From DASUKL01 sp036278755 (GTDB taxonomy: Bacteria > Chloroflexota > Limnocylindria > Limnocylindrales > CSP1-4): a stretch of 12,097 bases of DNA. Of this stretch, positions 1 through 5,348 are shown piece by piece. The position numbers and the translations under genes were made by a program. Numbering within the stretch: the first letter of the stretch is position 1; each line of letters begins with the position of its first letter. Location: positions 1 through 12,097 of the forward strand of contig DASUKL010000092.1 of NCBI GenBank assembly GCA_036278755.1, given 5' to 3'. The notes under the pieces were generated by a model. The model was not told the origin of the DNA. It did not search any database and was given only the letters and a program-made list of their open reading frames with translations.

Positions 1-117
1 CTCGCCCTGGCGGGCGCCGCGGCGCTGGCCGACGTGGCCCTGCTCCTCGGGGCCATGCTCCAGGTCCGCGGGCGACCACCATCCCAGCGCGAGGGCGCTC
101 GCCCCGACGCAACCTGA
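1..117 (+). CDS. C-terminal end of a hydrophobic, probably membrane protein (partial)
   Basis: Frame 1 is open from the window edge to a TGA at 115-117 and gives 38 residues. The first 20 or so are hydrophobic (runs such as LALAGAAALADVALLLGAML), followed by a short polar Arg/Pro/Ala tail. That pattern suits a last transmembrane helix with a short tail, but no family can be named from this fragment. The stop lies 14 bases before the next start at 132, so the two could have been co-transcribed. The open frame reaching the edge supports a real gene, though a run this short could be open by chance in GC-rich DNA. Confidence 0.5.
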   Translation, partial: LALAGAAALADVALLLGAMLQVRGRPPSQREGARPDAT

Positions 118-131
118 ACCGGAGGCCACCG

Positions 132-212
132 ATGGCCGAACCTGAACCGATCTACCTGGAGGTGAGGGCGAAGCGGGTCTTCGCCGCGGCCATCGACTGG
201 CCGGGCTGGTGC
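132..212 (+). pseudogene. Truncated 5' fragment of a HicB-like/DinB-like gene (paralogue of 2621-3295)
   Basis: A GGAGG at 121-125 sits 6 bases before an ATG at 132. The first 27 codons match the start of the intact gene at 2621: both carry YLEV followed by RVFAAAIDWPGWC. Positions 174-212 are base-for-base identical to 2663-2701 (39 bp), while the upstream codons have diverged. After codon 27 (TGC, 210-212) the match ends and the frame runs into sequence antisense to the Pro/Ser/Thr-rich gene, where it stays open to 881 as Gly/Arg-rich translation resembling nothing. I therefore read it as a gene start cut off by a rearrangement. It might still be translated as a chimeric peptide because its ribosome binding site is intact. 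Confidence 0.6.
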
Positions 213-787
213 TGGGAACCGGCGGGCGGGAGGGCCGTCGCTGTCGGGTTCGGCGACGGGCTCACCGCGGAGCTGGCGGTCGGGCGCGGCGATGGGATCG
301 GGCTGGGCGACGGGCTGGCCTCCGGGAGAGGGCTGGCCGTCGGAGCCGGCGACGGGCTCACCGACGGGCTGGGCGTCGGGCTCGACGTCGGGGTCGGGCC
401 GGGGCTCACCGACGGGCTGGGCGTCGGGGTCGACGTCGGGGTCCGGCCGGGGCTCACCGACGGGCTCCGGTCGAGGTCGGGATCGCTGGTCGGGATGGCC
501 TCGGGCAGGAGGGTCGAGATCGGCCTCGGCGCCGAGCTTGCGCGCAGTGTCGCGCTCGGCGAAGCCAGGGGGGCGGTCCTGGACCCCGGGCTGGAAGTAG
601 GGCCCCCAGCCGCTGCAGGGCCCGCGGGATCCGAAGTCGTCGGGACAGGGTCGACGATCCCCTGGATCGAGCCCGAGCGCTGGTCGCTGAACGTCGCCCC
701 GGACTGGCCCACGGCCCCCGCGATGGTGACGACGAGGGCCAAGCCGGCCACAGCGAGCGACAGGGCCTGTGCCCGCCCGCGGCTCAT
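152..787 (-). CDS. Secreted Pro/Ser/Thr-rich stalk protein with SipW-type signal peptide
   Basis: A 211-residue protein. Residues 1-30 form a signal peptide (basic start, hydrophobic core LAVAGLALVV) ending in GATFSD, close to the A-x-F-S-D type cleavage motif of SipW substrates such as TasA. Residues 45-190 are almost all Pro, Ser, Thr and Ala with repeats like TPTPSPSVSPG, typical of an extended surface stalk; at DNA level this includes a 48-bp tandem repeat at 354-471. There is no globular domain. Its ATG overlaps the stop of the signal peptidase gene (ATGA, 784-787), so the two are translationally coupled and this is probably a substrate of that peptidase. The last 20 or so codons lie antisense to the truncated HicB-like fragment, so the original C-terminus was probably lost. 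No LPXTG or membrane anchor is visible. Confidence 0.72.
   Translation of the reverse strand: MSRGRAQALSLAVAGLALVVTIAGAVGQSGATFSDQRSGSIQGIVDPVPTTSDPAGPAAAGGPTSSPGSRTAPLASPSATLRASSAPRPISTLLPEAIPTSDPDLDRSPSVSPGRTPTSTPTPSPSVSPGPTPTSSPTPSPSVSPSPAPTASPLPEASPSPSPIPSPRPTASSAVSPSPNPTATALPPAGSQHQPGQSMAAAKTRFALTSR
354..471. repeat. 48-bp tandem repeat (about 2.5 copies) in the stalk gene
   Basis: The string gggctcaccgacgggct recurs at 354, 402 and 450, giving a constant 48-bp period; the third copy breaks off after about 20 bases. Since 48 is a multiple of three, copy changes add or remove 16 residues of the Pro/Ser/Thr stalk read on the minus strand without breaking the frame. This is a typical site for length variation. 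Confidence 0.8.
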
Positions 788-1359
788 CGGCGAGTCCTCG
801 GGCGGCTGCGGGGGGCGATCGTCCCTGGCAGCGGCTCACTGGGCCAGGCCAGCGGCAAGCGTCCGGCGGTGGGGCGCGTGAGGGTCGGCCGCAACGCCGC
901 AGGCGGGTTCACCATCTCCCAGGCCAGCCGCAGGGCGAGGAGGAACAGGATGAGGCTGGCGATGCCCGTAGGCTGCTGGAAGTAGTAGGCCACGAGACCG
1001 CCGAAGGGCACGGTCATGACGACCCGGCCGACGACCACGGCCTGCTGGATGCTGCCGACGTCGGGGGTTCGGTTGGCGTCGCCCTTGGTGACGATGCCGT
1101 TCGGACCGAGGCGGGCCACCCGGTGGGTCTCGGTGGTCTCGGGCTGCGGGTGGAAGGTGATGACCTCGCCCACGTACAGGGGCGTGCCGGCCGTCACGGG
1201 CTGGTCGATGACGAGGTCGCCGGGCCGGAGGGCAGGCGACATCGAGCCGGTGCGGACCATGTAGGCGCGCAGGCCCTGGGCCCAGGCGACGGCGCCCAGG
1301 CCCAGGATGGCGCAGACGGCAAGCACCCCGGCCAGGCCGAGGATGCGGCGTACGGTCAT
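784..1359 (-). CDS. sipW: SipW-type (ER/archaeal-type, S26B) signal peptidase I
   Basis: The protein has 191 residues if the ATG at 1359 is used; the frame stays open upstream to 1542 but overlaps the preceding gene there. An N-terminal membrane segment (about 5-28) precedes the catalytic box RTGSMSP with Ser39, followed by LRPGDLVI. The ETHRV box places His79 where bacterial type I peptidases have Lys, which marks the Ser-His (SipW/ER) type. A GDANRTPD box (93-100) supplies the conserved acidic residue. A second membrane segment lies near 131-148, followed by a Pro/Arg-rich tail. It should remove signal peptides from exported proteins at the outer face of the membrane, and it sits between two genes whose products carry SipW-style cleavage motifs. 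B. subtilis SipW is of similar size (about 190 residues) and lies next to tasA. Confidence 0.88.
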   Translation of the reverse strand: MTVRRILGLAGVLAVCAILGLGAVAWAQGLRAYMVRTGSMSPALRPGDLVIDQPVTAGTPLYVGEVITFHPQPETTETHRVARLGPNGIVTKGDANRTPDVGSIQQAVVVGRVVMTVPFGGLVAYYFQQPTGIASLILFLLALRLAWEMVNPPAALRPTLTRPTAGRLPLAWPSEPLPGTIAPRSRPRTRR

Positions 1360-1394
1360 CGATGTAGCCCCCGGGATGTGATCAAGGGGTTCGT

Positions 1395-1428
1395 CGTGGG
1401 GTGGATGGCCGAAACCACCCACCCCACG
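1395..1428 (-). terminator. Strong intercistronic hairpin between TasA-like and SipW genes
   Basis: CGTGGGGTGG at 1395-1404 is perfectly complementary to CCACCCCACG at 1419-1428. TGG (1406-1408) and CCA (1415-1417) extend the pairing inside an a/c mismatch, leaving a 6-base loop. The hairpin starts about 20 bases after the stop of the TasA-like gene and ends some 35 bases before the peptidase start. No T-run follows on the minus strand, so attenuation or 3'-end stabilisation of the upstream message is more likely than full termination. Confidence 0.55.
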
Positions 1429-1447
1429 GGGCGTCCGGATCAGCGGC

Positions 1448-2179
1448 TCACTGGTACGTTCCGTCGCATTGGCCTGCGGCGACGCCTGGGCAGTCGTTCC
1501 CAGGGACCGGCAGCGTGAGGTCGGGGATCGTGCCGGCGCCATTGTGCGGGTCGTTCGGCAGGATCCCGTTCTGGGTGGCGACGATGGCGAACTGGATCGG
1601 CTGGGCGAATGCCTGCAAGCCCTGGAGGGCAGGGTCGGAGAGGCAGGCCGTATAGCGGAACTTCACGGAGTAGTTGGCGGTGGCGCCGGGAGCCAGCGTC
1701 CCCAGGGTGTTGACATGAGGCAGGTAGGCGATGGCCGGCGTGGGATCACCGCACGCGTTGTGCTGCCCCGGATTGGCCGGCGTGCCCTGGGCATCCCTGT
1801 TGTTCAGGTTGTCGTAGTCGTGACCGTTGACGTACCACTCGCCGTAGGTCCCGAGTGTGTTCATCGAACTCCACATCAGGTTGGAGTTGTCGAAGACGAG
1901 CCAGATGCTCTCGTTGGCGCTGCCGGTGTTCTTGACGGTGAGCGTGGAGGCGTTCCAGGCGCCCGGCAGCATGTCGTCCCAGTCGAGCTGGAGGTGACCA
2001 GCGCCACTGCCGTGGCCGTCGACGGCGACGCTGACCTCGCCGAACGTCCCGGTGTACTGGCCGGCGTGGCTGTCAGTGAAGTAGGCACCCGTCGTGAGGA
2101 CGGTGGCGCCGACGAGGGCGACCATCGCCCCGACGAGCGCGACGAAGCTGAAGAAGCGCGGGATCTTGAAGGTGAACAC
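1448..2179 (-). CDS. TasA/camelysin-like SipW-dependent secreted protein
   Basis: The start is the GTG at 2179, chosen because GGGAGGAA lies a suitable 8 bases upstream; this gives 243 residues. Residues 1-30 form a signal peptide (KIPRFF, then the hydrophobic VALVGAMVALVGATVL) ending TTGAYFTDS, very like the A-Y-F-S-D cleavage site of TasA and CalY. The mature part is a probable beta-sandwich: FGEVSVAVDG, DDMLPGAWNASTLTVKNTGSANESIWLVFD and LAPGATANYSVKFRYTA are alternating strands of the kind seen in TasA-family proteins, where the central LPG..-..V.NTG pattern recurs. Four cysteines (143, 179, 230, 238) could form two disulphides outside the cell. It heads the operon with the SipW-type peptidase and the stalk protein. 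A structural fibre or surface-layer subunit is likely, but fibre formation is inference from TasA. Confidence 0.8.
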   Translation of the reverse strand: MFTFKIPRFFSFVALVGAMVALVGATVLTTGAYFTDSHAGQYTGTFGEVSVAVDGHGSGAGHLQLDWDDMLPGAWNASTLTVKNTGSANESIWLVFDNSNLMWSSMNTLGTYGEWYVNGHDYDNLNNRDAQGTPANPGQHNACGDPTPAIAYLPHVNTLGTLAPGATANYSVKFRYTACLSDPALQGLQAFAQPIQFAIVATQNGILPNDPHNGAGTIPDLTLPVPGNDCPGVAAGQCDGTYQ

Positions 2180-2608
2180 GAGGGATTCCTCCCAGATGAA
2201 TGCGGATGCCCCGGCCCGGTGCACTCCTGAAAGCCGGACCAGGGAGGGGGCTCGGTTCGGGCGCCGGACGCCATCGCGCCAGGCCGCCCACGGAGAAGGC
2301 GGCGGGCCGCGGGATGGGTCCGCGCGTGCATGGCCAGTGCCGGTACCTGGGCCAACACCTCCCCGGGCGCACCCGATAGGTGCGGTCCGGTCTACTGATG
2401 AGCGGTACGGTACACCGCGACGAGCCGAACTTCTAGCCCCGACGCAGGCCCACGCCCTGAGCGAGGGCTGTCCAGTCGTCTACCAGATGCCGGCCGCCAA
2501 CGGCTTCGTGTGGTGCTACGAAGATCGTCGTTACGTCGGCTGATCGGGACATCGCGCGAGCGGCGCTGCCGGCTTGGCGGGTCGGTACACGGCCGCGCGA
2601 CGATGCGG
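2180..2608. other. Divergent intergenic region (promoter region of the SipW operon)
   Basis: This gap of about 430 bases separates the leftward SipW operon from the rightward HicB/DinB-like gene. It holds the GGAGG ribosome binding site of the TasA-like gene (about 2188-2194) and must contain that operon's promoter, but I see no convincing -35/-10 pair. A plus-strand frame ending in TGA at 2541-2543 has a protein-like tail (CPVVYQMPAANGFVWCYEDR, two Cys and several aromatics). Its only start options are a GTG near 2337 without a ribosome binding site and an ATG giving just 18 residues. It may be a gene remnant or a small protein; evidence is too thin to annotate it as a gene. Confidence 0.4.
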
Positions 2609-2614
2609 CACACT
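2609..2614 (+). promoter_or_regulatory. Putative -10 element (CACACT) of a leaderless promoter
   Basis: CACACT ends 7 bases before the ATG at 2621, the right distance for transcription to start at the start codon itself. The gene has no Shine-Dalgarno sequence. A similar YANNCT hexamer stands before 3392 (CAGACT) and before 8443 (TACCCT). No clear -35 is visible. Confidence 0.35.
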
Positions 2615-2620
2615 AGGGCC

Positions 2621-3295
2621 ATGGCGGCACCGCTGCGGGTGTACCTGGAAGTCGGCCAGACACGGGTCTTCGCCGCGGCCATCGACTGGCCGGGCTGGTG
2701 CCGGAGCGGGCGCGACGAAGCCTCAGCCATCGAGACGCTCGCCGGCTACGGATCGCGATATGCGGCTGCCATGGGGGAAGGCGCCCGCTTCCTGGCGCCT
2801 GCGGCGGCCGATGGGCTGGAGATCGTGGAGCGCCTGGAAGGCGGGTCGGGCACCGACTTCGGCGTGCCCGGCGTTGCTCCTGCGGCCGACGCCACCGCTC
2901 TCGAAGACGACGACGAGCTGACGCGCCTGACCGGCCTCCTGGGCGCAGCCTGGACGACCTTCCACAGGGTGGCCAAGGCCGCCGGCCGGAGGCCGCTGCG
3001 GACCGGACCCCGGGGCGGCGGGCGCCAGGTCTCGGCCATGATCGGCCACGCAGCCGAGGCAGAGGCAGCCTATCTGTACCGGTTGGGTGGCCACTTCGAC
3101 GGGACCGGCCAGACGCTGGCCGACCTGGCGGCGATCCATGAGGCTGCGCTCGCGCTGCTCGCCTCACGGGCCCGCGACGAGCCCATCGCGATGGGCCGCC
3201 GGACCGCCCCGCTCTGGCCACCGCGCTACTACGTCCGCCGCTCCGCCTGGCACGCCCTGGATCACGCCTGGGAGATCGAGGATCGCCTCTCCTGA
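2621..3295 (+). CDS. HicB-like N-terminal + DinB-like C-terminal fusion protein
   Basis: A 224-residue protein from the ATG at 2621; the frame is open further upstream to 2510, but this start aligns with the start of the fragment at 132. Residues 1-50 (YLEVGQTRVFAAAIDWPGWC, RSGRDEASAIETLAGYGSRY) resemble the HicB antitoxin fold: a short strand, a pathway-like turn with W-P-G-W/C, then an E..Ai..L helix. Residues 95-224 form mostly helices with a spaced histidine pattern (MIGHAAEAEAAY at 145-156 and a final WHALDHAWEIEDR) typical of DinB-like four-helix proteins that bind a metal. Proteins of this composition occur as hypotheticals in actinobacteria and Chloroflexota. No catalytic function can be assigned, and no HicA toxin gene lies next to it. 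Confidence 0.72.
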   Translation: MAAPLRVYLEVGQTRVFAAAIDWPGWCRSGRDEASAIETLAGYGSRYAAAMGEGARFLAPAAADGLEIVERLEGGSGTDFGVPGVAPAADATALEDDDELTRLTGLLGAAWTTFHRVAKAAGRRPLRTGPRGGGRQVSAMIGHAAEAEAAYLYRLGGHFDGTGQTLADLAAIHEAALALLASRARDEPIAMGRRTAPLWPPRYYVRRSAWHALDHAWEIEDRLS

Positions 3296-3304
3296 GGCGA
3301 TCCT
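3279..3304 (+). terminator. Perfect 11-bp hairpin overlapping the stop codon
   Basis: AGGATCGCCTC (3279-3289) is exactly complementary to GAGGCGATCCT (3294-3304), with a 4-base loop TCCT. The TGA stop of the HicB/DinB-like gene lies across the loop and the descending arm. Only a short pyrimidine run precedes Gs (CCTTGGG), so it is a weak classical terminator, but it separates this gene from the protease gene and could also act in the antisense direction. Confidence 0.6.
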
Positions 3305-3377
3305 TGGGAGGGTCGCGCTCGGCGGGGGCCCTCCGGTCCCCGCGAGGCGGTCTCAGGCGGGTCTCATCGGCCGAGGG

Positions 3378-3383
3378 CAGACT
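3378..3383 (+). promoter_or_regulatory. Putative -10 element (CAGACT) of a leaderless promoter
   Basis: CAGACT ends 8 bases before the ATG at 3392, and the gene has no Shine-Dalgarno sequence. It matches the CACACT placed similarly before 2621. The element is short and common in random sequence, so the support is the repeated position rather than the hexamer. Confidence 0.3.
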
Positions 3384-3391
3384 ACCGTTGC

Positions 3392-4264
3392 ATGACCAGC
3401 CAGCCGGGCGAGCCTCCCCTTCCCGTCCGCCACTCGTGGTCCCGCTGGGCGGACCGGCTGCGGCCGCCCGTCCGGCGCGCGGCACCGTTCGTCCTGGGAG
3501 TCGTGGCCGTGCTGGTCGCCCTCGCCGTCTACGGTCGGCTGGCCCCCGCCCCTCGGCCCCTTGATCGCTCCGACGTCGAGCAGGCCATCGCCAGCGCCCT
3601 GGCCTCGGCCACGGCCCGGCCCGCCTTCTCCGAGCAGGCCTACGAGGCCGTGAGGCCCGCGCTCGTGCTCATCCAGACCACTGGGATGACAGCCCCACGG
3701 ACGGGCCCGCGGGCTAGCCCGGGCACGACATCGGGCCTCGGCAGCGGCGTGGTCATCGATGACCAGGGCGAGATCCTGACCAGCCTCCACGTCGTGGCCG
3801 GCGCCACCGCGATCACGGTCACCTTCGCCGACGGGAGCCAGACCACGGCCCGGGTCACGACGAGCGAGGCCGACAAGGACATCGCCGTCCTCCAGCCCGC
3901 CCAGGTCCCCTCGACGGTCATGCCGGCCACGCTCGGCAACCCGGCATCGCTCCAGGTCGGCAGCGAGGCCTACGCCGTCGGCAACCCCTTCGGCTTGAGC
4001 GGCTCGATGTCGGCCGGCATCGTCTCGGGCCTCGACCGGAGCTTCCAGGAGCCGGGCACCAACGTCACCCTCGAGGGCCTGATCCAGATCGATGCCGCGG
4101 TCAACCCGGGCAACTCCGGCGGGCCGCTGGTCGACCGCGATGGCCGGGTCCTGGGCATCGTCACGGGCCTCATCAACCCCACCGACCAGGATGTCTTCAT
4201 CGGGATCGGGTTCGCCGTCCCCATCGACGTCGCCGGCGGCGCCGCCGGACTCCCCCAGTACTGA
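3392..4264 (+). CDS. Membrane-anchored HtrA/DegP-like trypsin-type serine protease without PDZ domain
   Basis: A 290-residue protein. A single membrane segment at about 31-50 (APFVLGVVAVLVALAVYG) anchors it, followed by a short linker and the protease domain on the outer side. The triad is complete: His133 in TSLHVVAG, Asp163 in DKDIAVL, Ser242 in NPGNSGGPL. Further HtrA signatures are GSGVVID, GNPFGL and IQIDAAVNPG. The protein stops at about residue 290, just after GFAVPID, where HtrA family members normally continue into one or two PDZ domains. It either works without PDZ control or has lost that domain. It should cleave misfolded or specific envelope proteins. The MoxR gene starts 23 bases downstream with its own AAGGAG, so the protease probably heads that operon. 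Confidence 0.9.
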   Translation: MTSQPGEPPLPVRHSWSRWADRLRPPVRRAAPFVLGVVAVLVALAVYGRLAPAPRPLDRSDVEQAIASALASATARPAFSEQAYEAVRPALVLIQTTGMTAPRTGPRASPGTTSGLGSGVVIDDQGEILTSLHVVAGATAITVTFADGSQTTARVTTSEADKDIAVLQPAQVPSTVMPATLGNPASLQVGSEAYAVGNPFGLSGSMSAGIVSGLDRSFQEPGTNVTLEGLIQIDAAVNPGNSGGPLVDRDGRVLGIVTGLINPTDQDVFIGIGFAVPIDVAGGAAGLPQY

Positions 4265-4275
4265 TCACGGAGCGG

Positions 4276-4281
4276 AAGGAG
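4276..4281 (+). promoter_or_regulatory. Ribosome binding site of the MoxR gene
   Basis: AAGGAG lies 6 bases before the ATG at 4288. This fixes the start of the AAA+ gene and contrasts with the SD-less start of the protease gene just upstream. Confidence 0.7.
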
Positions 4282-4287
4282 CAGCCG

Positions 4288-5348
4288 ATGAGCGACGAAG
4301 AGCCGACGATCGACCGACAGCCGAAGACCGACGCCCGAACCCCCTGGGCGGCCGCCCCCGACGACGAGGCCCCCATGGAGAAGGTCCTCTACGAGGTCAA
4401 GCGGGTCATCGTGGGCCAGGACCAGCTCCTGGAGCGGCTCGTGGTGGCCCTCCTGGCCCGCGGCCACCTCCTCGTCGAAGGCGTCCCCGGCCTGGCCAAG
4501 ACGATGGCCATCAAGACCCTGGCCCAGGCCGTGGGCGGCGAGTTCAAGCGCATCCAGTTCACCCCCGACCTCGTCCCGGCCGACCTCGTGGGCACCCGCG
4601 TCTATAACCAGAAGACGGGCGACTTCAGCACCTCGCTCGGTCCGGTCTTCACCAACCTGCTCCTGGCCGACGAGATCAACCGCGCCCCGGCCAAGGTCCA
4701 GAGCGCGCTGCTGGAGGTCATGCAGGAGCACCAGGTGACGATCGGCCGCGAGACGCATCGGGTCCCCGACCCGTTCCTCTCCTGGCCACCCAGAACCCCA
4801 TCGAGACCGAGGGCACCTACGCTCTGCCCGAGGCCCAGGTCGACCGGTTCATGCTCAAGGTCCTCGTGGGCTACCCCAGCCCGACCGAGGAGTTCGCCAT
4901 CGTCGAACGCCAGACCGGGCCTGCCGAGACGGTCCGCGAGGTCCTCACGGCGCCGGACCTGCTGGCCCTCCAGCGCGCCGTCGACCAGGTCTTCGTCGAC
5001 CCCGCCCTCTACGACTACGCCGTCCGGCTGGCCACGACGACCCGCGATCCCAGCGCCCACGGGCTGCCCGAGATCGCCCGGTACGTGACCTACGGCGCCA
5101 GCCCCCGGGCCTCGATCAACCTCATCCTCACCGCCCGCGCCCTGGCCTTCGTCCGGGGCCGGACGTACGTCCTGCCCCAGGACGTCTTCGACATGGCCCG
5201 TGACGTGTTGCGCCACCGGCTCGTCCTGTCGTACGAGGCGCTCTCCGACAACGTGACCCCGGACGCGCTGCTGACCACCATCCTCAGCCGGGTGCCCGCC
5301 CCGGTCGTGCCGCTGCGGGAGGTCCGGAACGTATCAGCCAGCGCCTGA
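4288..5348 (+). pseudogene. MoxR-family AAA+ ATPase, interrupted by a one-base frameshift
   Basis: The N-terminal part (residues 1-164) is read from 4288 and carries IVGQDQLLERLVVALLARGHLLVEG, Walker A GVPGLAKT (65-72) and Walker B LLLADEINRAP (124-134). After DPFL the frame breaks: from 4782 the family sequence continues in the +2-shifted frame as LATQNPIE (sensor 1), then PEAQVDRFML and a lid domain to a TGA at 5346-5348. Adding one base between 4779 and 4780 (a G would give Val, L-V-L-A-T-Q-N) restores a 353-residue protein of normal MoxR size. As written, translation ends at 5088 with a nonsense tail. MoxR ATPases act as chaperones for VWA proteins, and a DUF58 and two VWA genes follow directly. 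I cannot tell a true mutation from a sequencing indel, but both halves keep full coding quality, which favours an error or a very recent change. Confidence 0.85.

Noticed and set aside
132..881. Long plus-strand frame with Gly/Asp/Leu repeats
   Set aside because: After codon 27 it is the antisense of the Pro/Ser/Thr stalk gene, which has a signal peptide and an ATGA overlap with the peptidase gene; the repeats are the complement of its codons.
1360..1542. Upstream extension of the signal peptidase frame
   Set aside because: It would overlap the TasA-like gene and put about 60 residues of non-family sequence ahead of the membrane anchor; the ATG at 1359 gives the normal SipW length.
132..2701. 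Insertion sequence or composite transposon bounded by the 39-bp repeats
   Set aside because: No transposase, no terminal inverted repeats, and the repeats lie inside the coding start of a gene family, so recombination or gene conversion is simpler.
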